Shown: piece after piece, positions 45,524 to 57,438 of the stretch
Layout: the number at the start of each line of letters is the position of its first letter
Position numbering within the stretch: position 1 is the stretch's first letter
Source: Golubevia sp. BC0850
Lineage: Eukaryota; Basidiomycota; Exobasidiomycetes; Golubeviales; Golubeviaceae
NCBI GenBank assembly: GCA_012976225.1
Contig: JAAVVG010000018.1
Coordinates: 124,001 to 188,000, forward strand
Direction: 5' to 3'
Length of the DNA stretch: 64,000 nucleotides
Notes under the pieces: generated by a model
Databases searched by the model: none
Told to the model about the DNA's origin: nothing
What the model saw: only the letters and a program-made list of their open reading frames with translations
Position numbers and translations under genes: made by a program

Positions 45524-45774
45524 TCTTTACGACTCGTTGTGGGAACGATCATTTCAACTTTACTGCTCTTCTACTACCGTTGCAAAAGACTCGCTTCGGG
45601 TCAGTTTTCTGTTTATAAATCTGAATCCTTGTTGCATGTATTTCTTTGGCTTGTGCTTGAGAGGTATGTATGTTTACATTCTTTTCTTTCTATCTTGGAA
45701 TCTTTCTCTTTCTTTCTTTTCACCCTTTGATCTTTCTGACCTTCTATCTACCCCTTTACGCCAACCCCCCAGAA

Positions 45775-48765
45775 TCAAACGGTCAAATTGATGTATCCGT
45801 AAGGCTCTGCTTGAGAGACTTTCATGCGACGAGAGCTGGTGAGAGCCAAAACGTGGTAGACTGGGGAAAGAAAGGGGTACAAAAAGGGTTCAGCTGCTGG
45901 CTGCTGTTTGAGGATCTGTCCATCTCATCAAACCACTTACAAGCAAGAGCAGCCACGCCAGGGATGGTGTCAGCTTCGGGGGCTAAGTCAGAAAACATGA
46001 ATTGTTGACCAGCTGGTAGTTCGGAGGAGACAGTTTTGGCGTACCTGTCGGAAGTAGAAGATGGATGGATAGAGTCAGATTTCACAGATCGAGCTGAATG
46101 AAAGGAAACTGCTTCGGACTCACTCTAAGAAGTTTTGAGCTTCTTGCTCCAACTCGGTGTTACGGACTTGACTTTCGGTTGGGAGTTGACTTGCACTTGG
46201 ATCCTCAGCTTCGTCTGTCAAATCGAGGGAACAGATCAGGTCAATCGGAGACTGGATAGGAGATTTCGGAAAAGAAGAAGACTCACCTTCAAATCCTGGG
46301 AATTGATCGCCCTCGTCGATCATTCCAGAGATCGATTCTCCACGAACAGATCCAGCTCGACGAGCGGAAGAAGCATCGGAAGCACGAGGGCCTCTGTTGG
46401 TGAAGAGAACGATGAAAAGAATGAAGAAAAGACAGAAGCGAGACTTCAAAAAGAAGCTGTTCTCCCCCATCATCTTCTTTGACACTATTTTCGCCACCTG
46501 GACTCACAAAGCTGGCTCTACGACCGAGAAAGAACGAGAGTGACTCTTCTCGAGACTTCCAGAAGCACGAGTCTCATCTCCAGCTTCGACTTGACGTTGA
46601 GCAGCTTGAACGTTCCAAGGAAGATTGCTGCGTTGAGATAGACGTGTGTCATTTCCAACACTTGCAGCACGACCTCTTTCAGTTGAGAAACTATCATTTC
46701 CATCTCCAAGACCTTGACCGAAAGCGTTATCTCCAAGAGGGAAATCGTCCAATTGAGGCATGTCCATGTCGTCGGCTCCAAGATCTTCAAGTCCGTGAGT
46801 AGGTCTTCCAAGTCCAGCCGCAATCTCTGCATCTAGATCCATGCGTCCCATTCCTGGACTACCATCTCTGAGAGCTGGAGTGACACTTCCACGGATGGCA
46901 CGCTTGCGTTTCTCAGCGAAGACGTTTTCAAGATCTCTGAGATGAGCTCCAACGCTATCGTCCCAGAATTGGATTAGAACTGGAGCTTCAGAGAGTTCTA
47001 GGGGAGGACCGAAGAGCAATTGACGTGCGATTTCTTGAGACTTCTTTTCGGCCCCCTTTTGTTCGATTTGTAGTCTTTGACGAGCCATTTCGGTGACATA
47101 GTTTCCACGGGCTTGACGCAATTCATCATCACTCAATTCGGTACGAGGATCTGTGAGGAGGGAAAGAGTTGATGGTGAGCTTGGGGAGATGACAAAACGA
47201 CGAGTCGCCAAGACGGAAGATCGACTCGACTATATGAACTTACCGACGTTTGAGAAGGCGATTTTTTTCTTCTTGGATGGCTTGTTGCTGGTAGCAATCA
47301 AGTCTAAAGAAGAGCTACTGCGCTTGGAAGGACTTCTGGCCTTGTCGACTTCAGCCCCAGGGATAGCCTATGTAGAGTTTCACGTTAGCTAAATGAAACC
47401 AAAGAGCACAAGAAAAAAGAGAAGGTCATTTGAGAGTTCAACTCACATCTGCCATCTCAACATCAAAGCCGGGGATGATCTCGTTACCATCGGCATCGAA
47501 CCTGAGGGCGAAAGAGTAGGAGTCAATGTTGAATGTATGCGCTAGATATTACCTTCAAACTCATAAGAAGACCCTGAAAACAAGTGATTGACTTCAGCTC
47601 AGAAAGCTCCTTTGAATACTCACTGAGGGATTGGGTCATCTTCAGGGAACTGGAAGTTGTCGTCATTGAAATCGAACTGATCGTGACCGAGTTGAGAAGA
47701 ACTTCTTCCAGGTCCTAAATTAGCCATAGCTCCACCGTCTTGAAAGAGTTCGTCTAGTCCTTCTGGTCTGTCAATCTCATCTAGGTTGAGATCTAAACCA
47801 GGTTGAGGGTCGTCTTGCAGATACATTCCTCCAAAGGGATCTTCCGCAGCTCCCTCTCTACCGACTCCAATGTCTTCATCGTCATAAGCTGGAGGTTGAG
47901 CTAAGGTGATTGATTGTTTGGCAGCAGTATGTCTTGGAGAAGTGATCGAACCAGAAGCTGGATCGGAAAAGGTGAAATAGAGCACGGGTGAGTAATAGGT
48001 TGGAATGAGTCGACTGTCGAAGAGAGATCTTACCAAGCGCTGCAGAATCAATTCCACTCTGACTCTGGTCGCCACCAGCTCCACCCGGTAGTAGATCCCA
48101 AGTGAAATCGTAGTCAAAGTCACCCAACCATATTCCACCTCCACCTTTAGATTGAAGGGTCAAAGAAGAAGCAGGACCTCCAGACCTTAAATCGATGTCA
48201 GAAGTTCCAGTTCCCTTGCTGTTGGCGATGTCTAGAATGATCTTCTTGATAGAAGTGTGAACGTGAGCTACGTCAGTCATCCACAGTTCGGCCTATTTAA
48301 GGAAAGAGAGAGATCAGAATGAGAGGAGGGTCTAGGCTGTAAGCGTGACAAGCTGCGAGCTAATCACCTGTTGCATATGGATTCTAACTACTCCGTATAG
48401 CAGTTGACTACTAAGACGTAGCGCCATAGGTTCAGTTGGAGCGGAGATGTTACGGCTTTGAAAGAGGAAGGATAAGAAGAAAAGAGGTCAGAGCACACCT
48501 CTCTTCTATCGCCATCTGCATCGGTCTACCTACCAAGCTTCGACTAAGTTGACAGAGATCAGATCACGACGACTGAGTTTACGATTGAGATTCTTTCCAC
48601 CAATGGTAGCGGCTAGCCTGAGGGAGAGAAGAGCAGATGAAGATTTTGATTGTTAGAGCCGGACCTCTGGACGAGCTGTCTGTCGTTGCCTTGAAGACGT
48701 TGAATTCACCAGATTGTTCCCAAACCACCTTTACGTTTGGATAATATGTCAGAATTGTAGAACAT
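45775..48765 (-). CDS. REC8: REC8-type meiotic cohesin kleisin
   Basis: Twelve exons (48765-48710, 48617-48534, 48455-48368, 48292-48034, 47957-47624, 47501-47447, 47367-47244, 47150-46508, 46393-46287, 46214-46124, 46044-45941, 45860-45775) encode 676 residues in phase. The N-terminal SMC3-binding domain reads MFYNSDILSKRKGGLGTIWL, AATIGGKNLNRKLSRRDLIS and PTEPMALRLSSQLLYGVVRI, closer in my memory to fission yeast Rec8 (KGGxGxIWLAATLG) than to mitotic Rad21 (KKGPLAKVWLAA). The middle is acidic and disordered with Arg sites (AFAEKRKRA, SARRAGSVRGESISGM) that could be separase or phosphorylation targets. The C-terminal winged-helix, SMC1-binding part spans the last two exons: AALAFYHVLALTSSRRMKVS to AEPYGYINLTV. 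RAD21 remains the alternative. Presence of REC8 implies a sexual cycle, now or recently. Confidence 0.85.
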
Positions 48766-49756
48766 CTTTTGAGATGGTGAACTGGATTGATAGATGAAGT
48801 GAGGTTGGAACAATGAACAAGAAGCTTTTTAGAATTTTTGCCCTCGCGGCCTATCTTTGTTTCGAATGTTTGGTTTCCAACGTTTGGCATTGCTATCCTC
48901 AGGTCGAGCCCTTGAAATCACATGATAGGAACTTGCTATCTAAACTGAGATCTAGGTTCTAAGGGATTAATCCGTGGAGTTCAGTAGAGACTTGAAAGTG
49001 AAAGTGCAAGGGTGGGACAGATGGGATACGTGGGATGGAGATGGGGAGAAGGAGAAGGAGGAGGGAGAGGGCTTGGAGTAATGATTTATTAGAAGAGCTT
49101 TCCTTGAAGCTGACGAGCTTGTGGCTTCTCCGATTAAGAAAAGGGGATGTAGTTTCAAAGAAGATCGCGACTGTGAAGGGGTGGTTCAAATGCAAGAAAG
49201 GGGAAGGGAGGACAAGGGGTAAGAGTTAGAAGCGTCCACACAGAAATTCACCCCACGTTTTGTTCCGCTCTTCCCAATATCTACACTTTCAAATCTTTAC
49301 AAAAGAATGGAAATCCAACTTGAAAACTTCCAAATCTTTTGGAGTGTGGCAAAGCTTCGCCACGTGTCAACCCAATGAGCTCACCCACGCTACGAAACAT
49401 TCCTGTCTCTCTTCCCTCCCTCCCCTCCCCACTTGACAAGCAACCCCCGGATCGATGATGCTGGTAGGCTATTTTGGTTCTCTGGGACCTGCAGCTAGAC
49501 CCAAAAGTCAGGAGACCGAACGGGATCTACAGAAAGTAGAAACCAACTCAACCTTTGGCTTGGCTTCACCTTTTCACTCTCTCTCTCTCTCTTCTCCTCT
49601 GTCCTACCCGCTCCCTCTCCCTATTATCCCTTTCCCATCTTCAAGTCTCTATATCCATCTGCTTCAACTCACGCTCATTGCCTCATTCAAGTTTACCTCG
49701 ACGCTCCTCAACTTCCTCGAAGAACAACACAACAACACCGACTGGCTTAGCTAGCC
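48766..49756. other. 1-kb divergent intergenic region
   Basis: Between the 5' ends of REC8 and the large membrane protein gene. It includes a CACGTG E-box near 49361-49366 and CT-rich leader sequence before 49757. The short frames on both strands at 48960-49230 are not convincing. Confidence 0.4.
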
Positions 49757-52700
49757 ATGTACGTCAAACCGCCTCTATCAGATTTGGTTCAACGGTCTCC
49801 TAGACCTACTCCAGTTCCTCAAACCTTTCCAGTGGGATCTGCTCCGTCTCTCGCAGATGGCTCTGTAGAACCCATCAACTTGGGAGGAATACCTGATGAT
49901 TCAGATCCAAACAACCTCCCCTTGGACGATCCATCTACTTTAGCTGCTTCAGATGGTGGATACGATGATCCAACTACTCATACGGTTCAAGATCAACTGC
50001 CTTCAGAGACACCTACTTCAACTCTTCCTTCAGAAACAACACAGAGTCTCGCTTCTCAATCCTCCTCAACTGCTTCACCTTCTACTACCTCTTCCGATCC
50101 TTCACATCATTCATCTTTCAAATTAGTCTATCTGACTCCACTGTTCGTCCTCATGGGCATCTTCTTACTCTTCTCAGTCGGTGGAAAGATCTGGGGAAAG
50201 ATCTGGCACAAGAGGGAAAAGGAAATCCGGAGGGCAGAGAAGAGAGCTAGAAGAGCTGCAAACAAAGAGAAGATTGATGAAATGAACAGAATCAAACAAG
50301 GCTGGATAGATGGTGGTCATGGTGAGAGAAGATCTTCTGCTGAGAATTGGTTAAAGGATGAGGTGGACAGGTATAATGGAAACGTAGATGGTAGCGCTGG
50401 AAATTATAATGGAAACGGTGTCAATGGAGAAAGGTATCAGGGTGTGTTTGGAAATGGAAGTGATTCTGATGATCACAGTTCTGATGAAGATGGAAATGAG
50501 AGGAACAGAGGCAGTAATCATTTGACTTTGAAACTTGGTTTAGGTGGGAGAAGCAAGAAACAGAAGAATAAATATGCTACTACCAGGACAAGGAATGGGA
50601 AATGGGAGAATTCAATTCAGTCCAACGGTTGGATGAGTAGATTCAAGATGGGAATTCACAATCTAGGAGATGATGATGATGATAGGGGTGATTACACAAA
50701 TCCAACTGAAGAGGGAAGAGTCGGCGTGGGTGGAGCAGACGGTCTGCAGAGGAAACCTACGTTGAGAGCCAGTTTGAGAGGGACTTGGAATCGAATCAAG
50801 AAGAGCATAGCTGTGAGTGACGATAAGTAGCGAAGAACGAGAGACCGACTCCATTCGACCTCCCCCTGACCTTGCCCTCCCTTACTTCCCTTGTTCAGTG
50901 GAACGTCGGCTGGGGCTACACCGGAGCTTCTCCTGGAATCAACACACGTCGGAAGCTTATGAGAAACCCTCCATCGAACGGAACCAATCCAGGAGGACAT
51001 TGGGGTGGACAACTTCCTCACACCTCAAACGGACTCTTCTACCCACCCAAACTAGCTCGACCGCAACCAGAATCTCCGAATCCAAGACACAGCGAAGACG
51101 GAGACGACTCCATTCCGCTTCTCGAAGACTCTGCTCTTCCAACCAGGACTCCGGTCAACACTGTCGCAAATCTGAACGAACTCAGATCCACCTCTTTGAG
51201 AGATCTCTTCGCCACTGGAGGCAACGTCATCAACGCAGCTTGGAAAGCCGTCACCTCGTCGTCTTCGAGAGGTCAAATGATGAACAGCAGTGGAAACAGG
51301 CGCGTCTCCGGTGGAAGACACGAGAGAATTAGGAGTTCAGATTCGGAGCAAGATCTGTCAATGCATCAGCATCCACCCGGAGAGTCCTGTGGCTGGGATG
51401 GTCCTCAGCATCTACCTCCTGCCAGTGTCATCAGTCTTAGTCGAAGGAATTCTGAGATCAATCTGGAAGACGTGGAGGAAGTCATCGAGATTCCACTCCG
51501 TCGTGGCAACTCTAGCAGATCCAAGCACAGCAAGAACTCTTCTACTTCCACTCATCAAGGTGCTATCCTCTTCGGAAGTCCACCAAAGATGTCACCTACC
51601 AAAGTGTTGGCTTCGTCAAGACCTGGAACTTCCTACTGGCCAGATACCTTCGACGACGATCTGGTCTCTCCAACTTCTGAGAGTCCAGTCAGACGTGGAA
51701 GCAGCAAAAGGCATTCCAAGCAGCCTACAAGGGAAATGGAAAAGGCTCCAAAGGTCTGGAAAGCCAAGCAGATCTCCTCTACTTCAAGAGGTGCAATTTC
51801 TCCTCCAATCTCTCCAACCTCCGCAAGACCACCTACTTCTCCAACGAGGCTAACGAAGGTTCAAACGGCAGCTTCTTCTGGTCCAGGAAATCGCATCAGA
51901 GGCGACCCGAATGGTTCTCCGGTCAAGAGAGGAGTTCGCCAAGATTTCAAAGCGTCTCCAGCTGGCAGAATGGCTAGCTACGACTCCGAGGGCGAAAGGT
52001 TGATATTTGCTGGCTCCTCCAGCAGTAATCCGATGAAGGAGGTCAACCCAAGCAAAGGGATGCTCTCAAGATCAAAGACCGCTGGTGCCGACTCTTTCAC
52101 TGCAAAACTTGGATCTCCTCTCAAGCGCTCCACCTCGACGGTCTCTCCTTCAGTGTACAGTCCTGATCAAGAAGAAGATCCTCAAAGTAGCACTCCTCGC
52201 ACTCCAACCAGGTCATCGAAGAGAGGAGTTCCTAGGTCTCAAACCATGCCTGGTAGCAACAACTCTACGCCCTGTCGACTGCCGAAGGCTCCTCCTCCTT
52301 CTTGCGCTGACCTCCTCAGTTTCGCAGAAGATGACGAAGAGGATGTGGAAAATTCAAATTTCTCGTTCTCCAGAGAAGTAATTGAATCACCCTCCAAGGT
52401 CGAAGGAATCCCAAGGACCAAGTCTTCTTCCAAGAATCTCGCCAAGTCTGGCTCTCGTCCGGTTTTAGCCCCAGTCAACACGTCCGCTCTTCAAAGTCGC
52501 AGAGAAAGTGAGACGGAACCTTCCGACTTCGAAGATGCTCCTTCTCTATCCAGTGGAGCTTCAAGCTCGGGAGATTCCGAGAGGAGCATCAAGACTGTCA
52601 TCGACAGAGAAGACGATATCTCCCTGTCTCTCGTCGGAGGAGTCTCATTTGGAGACGAGAATCAACAAGAAGAGGATCAAGATCAGCAAGAGAGGAGCTT

Positions 52701-54237
52701 CAACGATCTCAGAAATGATCTCAGCTTGGGACAGATCTCTGTTTCAAGCGAACATGGAGGAATCGAAAAATCGACTGGCATCAAGACTTTCAAGTCCTCC
52801 AAGAGCTTGAGGAGTCGAGTCGATCTGCCCTCTGGGAACCCTGCTGGAGAGGACGAGTTCATGTGCGCTGTCGCTAGGTTGAGTGAAGGAACGGATGCTA
52901 TCAACGAAGTTCTAGCAGAGTTAGGTTCTTCCACCCAAATTTCGAAGAAGACGACAACCCCAGCTGTCTCTAGTTCACCTAAGAAGTCCACTTCTCAAAC
53001 ACCTAAGAAATCTACTCCTAGCACTCTCAAGACCAAGACGAAGGAAAACGAGCACTCTACTCCAACCAAATCCGTACCAAGTTACGTCATTGGAGACGAC
53101 AGTACTTGCTCGACTCCCAGAAGCGTTCGTAAAGCTCAGGCTTCTTCAACCAGCACTCCTCCAATGCATTCTCCAAGCGTTTCGAGTCAAAACGGAGGCA
53201 CTCCTCTTACTCGAAAGAGAACTTGGCAGCAGAAGAATGGAAGATGGTTCAGGATAGCAGAAGATGGAAGCGTAATCTCGAAAGGGGTCGACGGAAAAGA
53301 AATGATCGAGAATGAGGCTTGGTCTCCCTCTTCAATTTACGACACCGACTCTCCTAGACCGGAAAAGGATTTCGTGTCTCCGATGACTGGTCACAGCGGT
53401 CCCGGATTCGGAAAGAGAGCTTCGATGAAAGGCAAGGACAAGAGATTACTCTCAGGTACTCCACCTTCTCTACCTCTTCCTCCCTCTGAACTTCCAAAGT
53501 CACTTCAAATATCTTCTCCCGTCGCATTGACTCCCGGGAAACTTCAAGCTTTCAATCTTTCATCAAGCAGTCTCAATGGTATGGCCTCTCCATCAGGGAT
53601 AAGAGGAGAAGATATCTTCGCTTCTCCACCTTCAGTCTACTCCTTCGCTACTACCGCATTCTCCCCACCAGTCGGATCTCCTCTACACACTGCCTCTCTC
53701 AACTCCTCCACTAAGAATCCATCTCCTTCCAGATTCAAGAGAGCCTCCGATCTCAATCAGGGAGCGAGCTTCTCAGCTTTCGGAGCCGCAGCTCTCTCTG
53801 TCAAGACTGCAAACGAGCTCAAGAGAGGCAGTGTTTCTAGTGGAACCAGCTCTGAGGATGGTGGATACGAGGGAATCGAACCTTTGAATGGAGACTCCAT
53901 CAGTAGCGCCGGTGGACCTTCTTCCCCAAAAAGAAGGGCTGCTATCGCCACAAGACCTCCTAGAAAATACCAAGCTTCGCTATCTTCGGGTCTTTCATCT
54001 TCTGGTCGATCTCCTTCTCAGACCGCTGGATCTCCGACTTCAATTGGAAAGTCTTATGGGATGTCAAGTCCAAACTCAAACGCCAGAAGCTCTACTTCTG
54101 CTTCCAGGGGAATCAAATCTCCAGCCGGCAAGGAAAGAGAAAGAAAGGAAGCTATGAATAGAGTCAATAGCATGTTGAACAAAAGTTGGAAACAAAAGGA
54201 TCTCGATAGGGAAATCGAGAAACTGGATAACGAATAA
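49757..54237 (+). CDS. 1464-residue single-pass membrane protein with huge disordered tail, function unknown
   Basis: Two exons (49757-50812, 50899-54237) join in phase. The N-terminal 120 residues are acidic and Ser/Thr/Pro-rich. One membrane segment follows (KLVYLTPLFVLMGIFLLFSV, about 121-140), then a strongly basic stretch (KIWHKREKEIRRAEKRARRA) that predicts a cytosolic C-terminus. The tail of about 1300 residues is Ser/Pro-rich and looks disordered, with short islands that look constrained: the Trp/Gly-rich WNVGWGYTGASPG right after the intron, LRSTSLRDLFATGGNVINAA, TRKRTWQQKNGRWFRIAEDG followed by SVISKGVDGKEM, and a C-terminal charged helix MNRVNSMLNKSWKQKDLDRE. Repeated SP/TP and RxxS motifs suggest heavy phosphorylation. 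I recognise no known family. A 33-bp tandem duplication covers the stop codon. Confidence 0.85.
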
Positions 54238-54270
54238 GATAGGGAAATCGAGAAACTGGATAACGAATAA
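54205..54270 (+). repeat. Perfect 33-bp tandem duplication over the stop codon
   Basis: Units 54205-54237 and 54238-54270 are identical. Each encodes DREIEKLDNE plus TAA, in the same frame, so the second copy repeats the C-terminal ten residues and stop directly after the first stop. Confidence 0.95.
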
Positions 54271-54879
54271 GTCGTTCGGAAAGCTCCAGTGTTGTACACC
54301 CTCTCTTCGCTCTTCTCTCTCTTTTCACGTTTTCGTCTTTTCTGTCCTTTTTACTAACTTACTTGTCTTTGTTCCACTCGCACACAAGTCGCATCGTTTC
54401 TATCTTTTCACAACCCACCAAAATCCACATCTTGTTCCTCTATTTATCCGTTCTAATCATATTTGCCAGTCGCATTTTCTAATTTCTCTATCTTTACGCT
54501 TCACCGGAGTGTTAAAATGACGAATGCTCCGGTTTTGTCAGGTTAGCAAGCTCCAATGCCTGCTTGACTATACTTTCCTCTTTCTAAGTCTCTTTCACGC
54601 AGACTCTCCCATCAAGATGCCAATCAAACATGGTCAAGTGGACTGGTGGAAGTGGCTAAATGACAGGTTGACTGAGCCCAAGCAATGAAGCGCAGTCGAT
54701 AAAAAGTCTTCTTCATTTCTTCCTCTTTCACACAGACGGAGCAATCCATCGCTACCGAGCTGCTCTCCGCGGGCGCGCTGATTCAAATACCTCAAACCTC
54801 CTTTCCCTTTCTCTCTTTTGAACCTTTCTCCTCACTTACCATCCACTTGTAACAAATTTGCCCCAGTAAACCAGCAACC
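54271..54879. other. Intergenic gap
   Basis: The 3' UTR of the large membrane protein gene (pyrimidine-rich) and the promoter of the P450 gene, with a short GC-rich patch near 54767-54780. No gene seen. Confidence 0.45.
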
Positions 54880-57438
54880 ATGGCGTACAACTTCCTAAGA
54901 GAGTCGAAGGTCTACCAACAGTTACTAAACTCCGGACCTACTTCATCTCCAAGTTACTTCAACAAACTTCTATCGCACCTTCCTCCTTCAATCTCTGAAC
55001 CAATTTCCAAATTTCTCGAGACTACCTCAACTCCAGTGCTAGTCCTACTCGGAGTCATCTCTTTTATCTCTGCCTTCCTTGCCTATGCCGCCTACAAAAT
55101 TTGGATCTACCCATTCTATCTCTCTCCATTGAGAAACGTTCCCGGACCTCCACGTGGGCATTGGTTGTATGGACAAATGCCTGCGATTATCAAGAGTGAA
55201 GCAGGTGTGATCCAAGGTGAGTGCGGTGGGAGACTGCAAGCAGAGCGAGGTCTTGGAGCTTGCTCTCTTCGTCAAGTCAAAATCTCTTTGTTCGCCTCGC
55301 TCTGATTCCCTTGTTCTTTCGCAAACTCTCAGCCGAATGGAACGAGAAGTATGGGGAGTCTGGTGTCATCAGAGCGGTGGGGCCTTTCGGTCTCGAACGT
55401 TTGATCTTCACTAAACCTAAAGCGTTGGCCCACATCTTCAGAGGTTACGATTACACCAAACCATCGTTTGCAGCCAAGGTATGAGTCGTGTTATTGAGTA
55501 GCATCACTTGTCAGGAGCTCCTTCTCACACCTCGTTCCTTTATCTCCTCCAGGTTCTAGGTCAAGTCACTGGATATGGTCTTCTCACGCTCGAGGGAAAT
55601 GAACACAGATCTCTAAGAAGATTCATAAACCCAGCTTTTGGAGTTCAACATTTGAAAGCTCAACACGAACAATTCTACTATGAAGCCATCAATAGACTGG
55701 TTGATGAGTTCAGGAAACAAATCAACGAGCAAGAGAAACCAGAAGGAGGTAAGGTCATCGACTTGTACGAATGGAGTGGTAGATGCTTACTCGACATCAT
55801 CGGAAGTAGCGCTTTCGGACTAGATGTAGATTGTGTCAGAAACGCGGACTCCCCTCTCAGCGTAGCTTATCACAACCTCGTCAGTGAGTACTTTCGTTCG
55901 GTTTCCTTGCTGAAGATCCCCTTTCATCTGACCCTGATTGGATTGTTTCTCCTCAGACCTTCAGAACGGTTCCAATCTAGCCACTTTGATTGCCATAGTC
56001 TCCCTTCCTTTCGGCTTAGGTACTCGATTGGGCTCCTATCTCAGTTCAAAACCCTGGGGTGGACCAATGCTTGCTAAGCTAGCTAAGCGAACTGGACGTC
56101 AAAGACTCGAACTGTTCAGCGTCTTCTGCTCTTCGATGTATACAATTCAAGAAATTTCCAAGAATCTACTGCAAGAGAAATTGGAAGAAGCTCGAAAGCT
56201 GAAGGCGGCTGGTCAAGATCCAGAGAGTGGGAGGATCGATATCCTGTCTCTTCTAGTCAAATCATCTATGGGAGAGAACGCTTCCTACAGGATGGATGCA
56301 AAGATGATGGAATATCAAATCTTGACTTTGTGAGTGAAGAGATCGAGAGAAGGGAGAGGGGCGGGGGGATTCGGTCCGATCCCGAGCTGACAACACCCTT
56401 CTTTTCCTGTACTCTCGCCTTCTTATATTTTCTACGAAAGCCTTGGAGCTGGACATGAGACGACTGCCTCTGGAGTAGCTTGTGAGTTGTGGGGATCGTT
56501 TGGAGACCTCGGAAGGGGTTCGGACCCATCTTGCGAGGCTTCCAAACTTCTTCCCGTTGAAACACTCCCTACAGTGGGACAGTCTGTCGAAAATTCACGA
56601 TGAGTATGGACTGATTTGAATTCCTTCCCCCCTGTTCCTTCCCCAGGGACACTTTGGTTGCTCGTACAAAATCCAGAGGTTCAAGAGAAGCTTCGTCAAG
56701 AGGTCTCAGAGATCCTTGCCATCAACAAGAACCCAGACTATCAACAAGTCAAGAACTTGAAGTACTTAGATGCTGTCATTCACGAATCTCTTCGTGTAAG
56801 ACCTCCCGTTCCGGCTACCCTCAGAAAATCGACCAAAGATGACGTTATTGACGGAACATTTGTTCCAAAGGGAACTCACCTCTACATCGCCTCGAGAGTC
56901 ATCAACACTGACATTCATCTATGGGGAGAAGATGCTGCCGAATGTGAGTAGTCTGTTTTGTGGCTCGCGACTCTTCTTATTCCTTCTCTTGTCACTTTCT
57001 TTCCCGCTTCCTCTTTCCCCATTCCTCCCGTTCTCACTCTTCTCTTCTCCCACTACTCCCTTCTGATTTCAGTCAAACCAGAAAGATGGTTTAATTTGCC
57101 AAAGGACTACGATCCAACCTTTAGCTTGATGACTTTTATCGCTGGTCCTCATCATTGCATCGGAAGACAAATGTCGATCATCGAGATGAAGACAGTCATT
57201 TTGATGCTGATTGGAAACTTCAAATTCGATTACTCCGAACCTGGTCAAGAGATTCCAGCTGATTCGGCTATCACAATGAAGGCGAGTCTCTTTATCATTC
57301 GGTCTTGATGGAAGAGAGTCACGGTTCGCTGATCCTGTTCGATTTCGGTTTTCTGACACTTCCTCTCTCTCATTTCTGCAACAGCCACGTCACGGTCTTC
57401 CTCTCAAAGTCACCATGGTCGACCCTGTCAAGGTGTAA
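54880..57438 (+). CDS. Cytochrome P450 monooxygenase, ER-anchored
   Basis: Eight exons (54880-55216, 55333-55478, 55553-55883, 55957-56329, 56441-56481, 56647-56943, 57073-57281, 57385-57438) encode 595 residues. A membrane anchor (VLVLLGVISFISAFLAYAAY, about 54-73) leads to the Pro-rich hinge NVPGPPRGHWLYGQ. The I-helix oxygen-binding AGHETT (about 399-404) is split from its lead by an intron. The K-helix ESLR (456-459), FKPERW (509-514) and heme loop FIAGPHHCIG with the Cys near 537 follow; the usual Arg of FxxGxRxCxG is His, as in some basidiomycete groups. The last intron has a GC donor (ATGAAG/GCGAGT at 57282-57283); without splicing the frame stops after about 20 nt more than the exon end. 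Substrate unknown; no biosynthetic partners lie nearby. Confidence 0.93.

Noticed and set aside
48959-49229. Short frames on both strands upstream of the large membrane protein
   Set aside because: Arg-rich or Ser-rich products from purine/pyrimidine tracts; no support as genes.
50663-53973. Many plus- and minus-strand frames within the large membrane protein gene
   Set aside because: Ser/Pro-rich coding sequence leaves alternative frames open; the 1113-codon main frame explains the region.
57159-57190. His instead of Arg in the P450 heme loop as a sign of inactivation
   Set aside because: Cys, both Gly and the other P450 motifs are intact, and GPHxCIG occurs in some basidiomycete P450s, so this looks like a subfamily trait.
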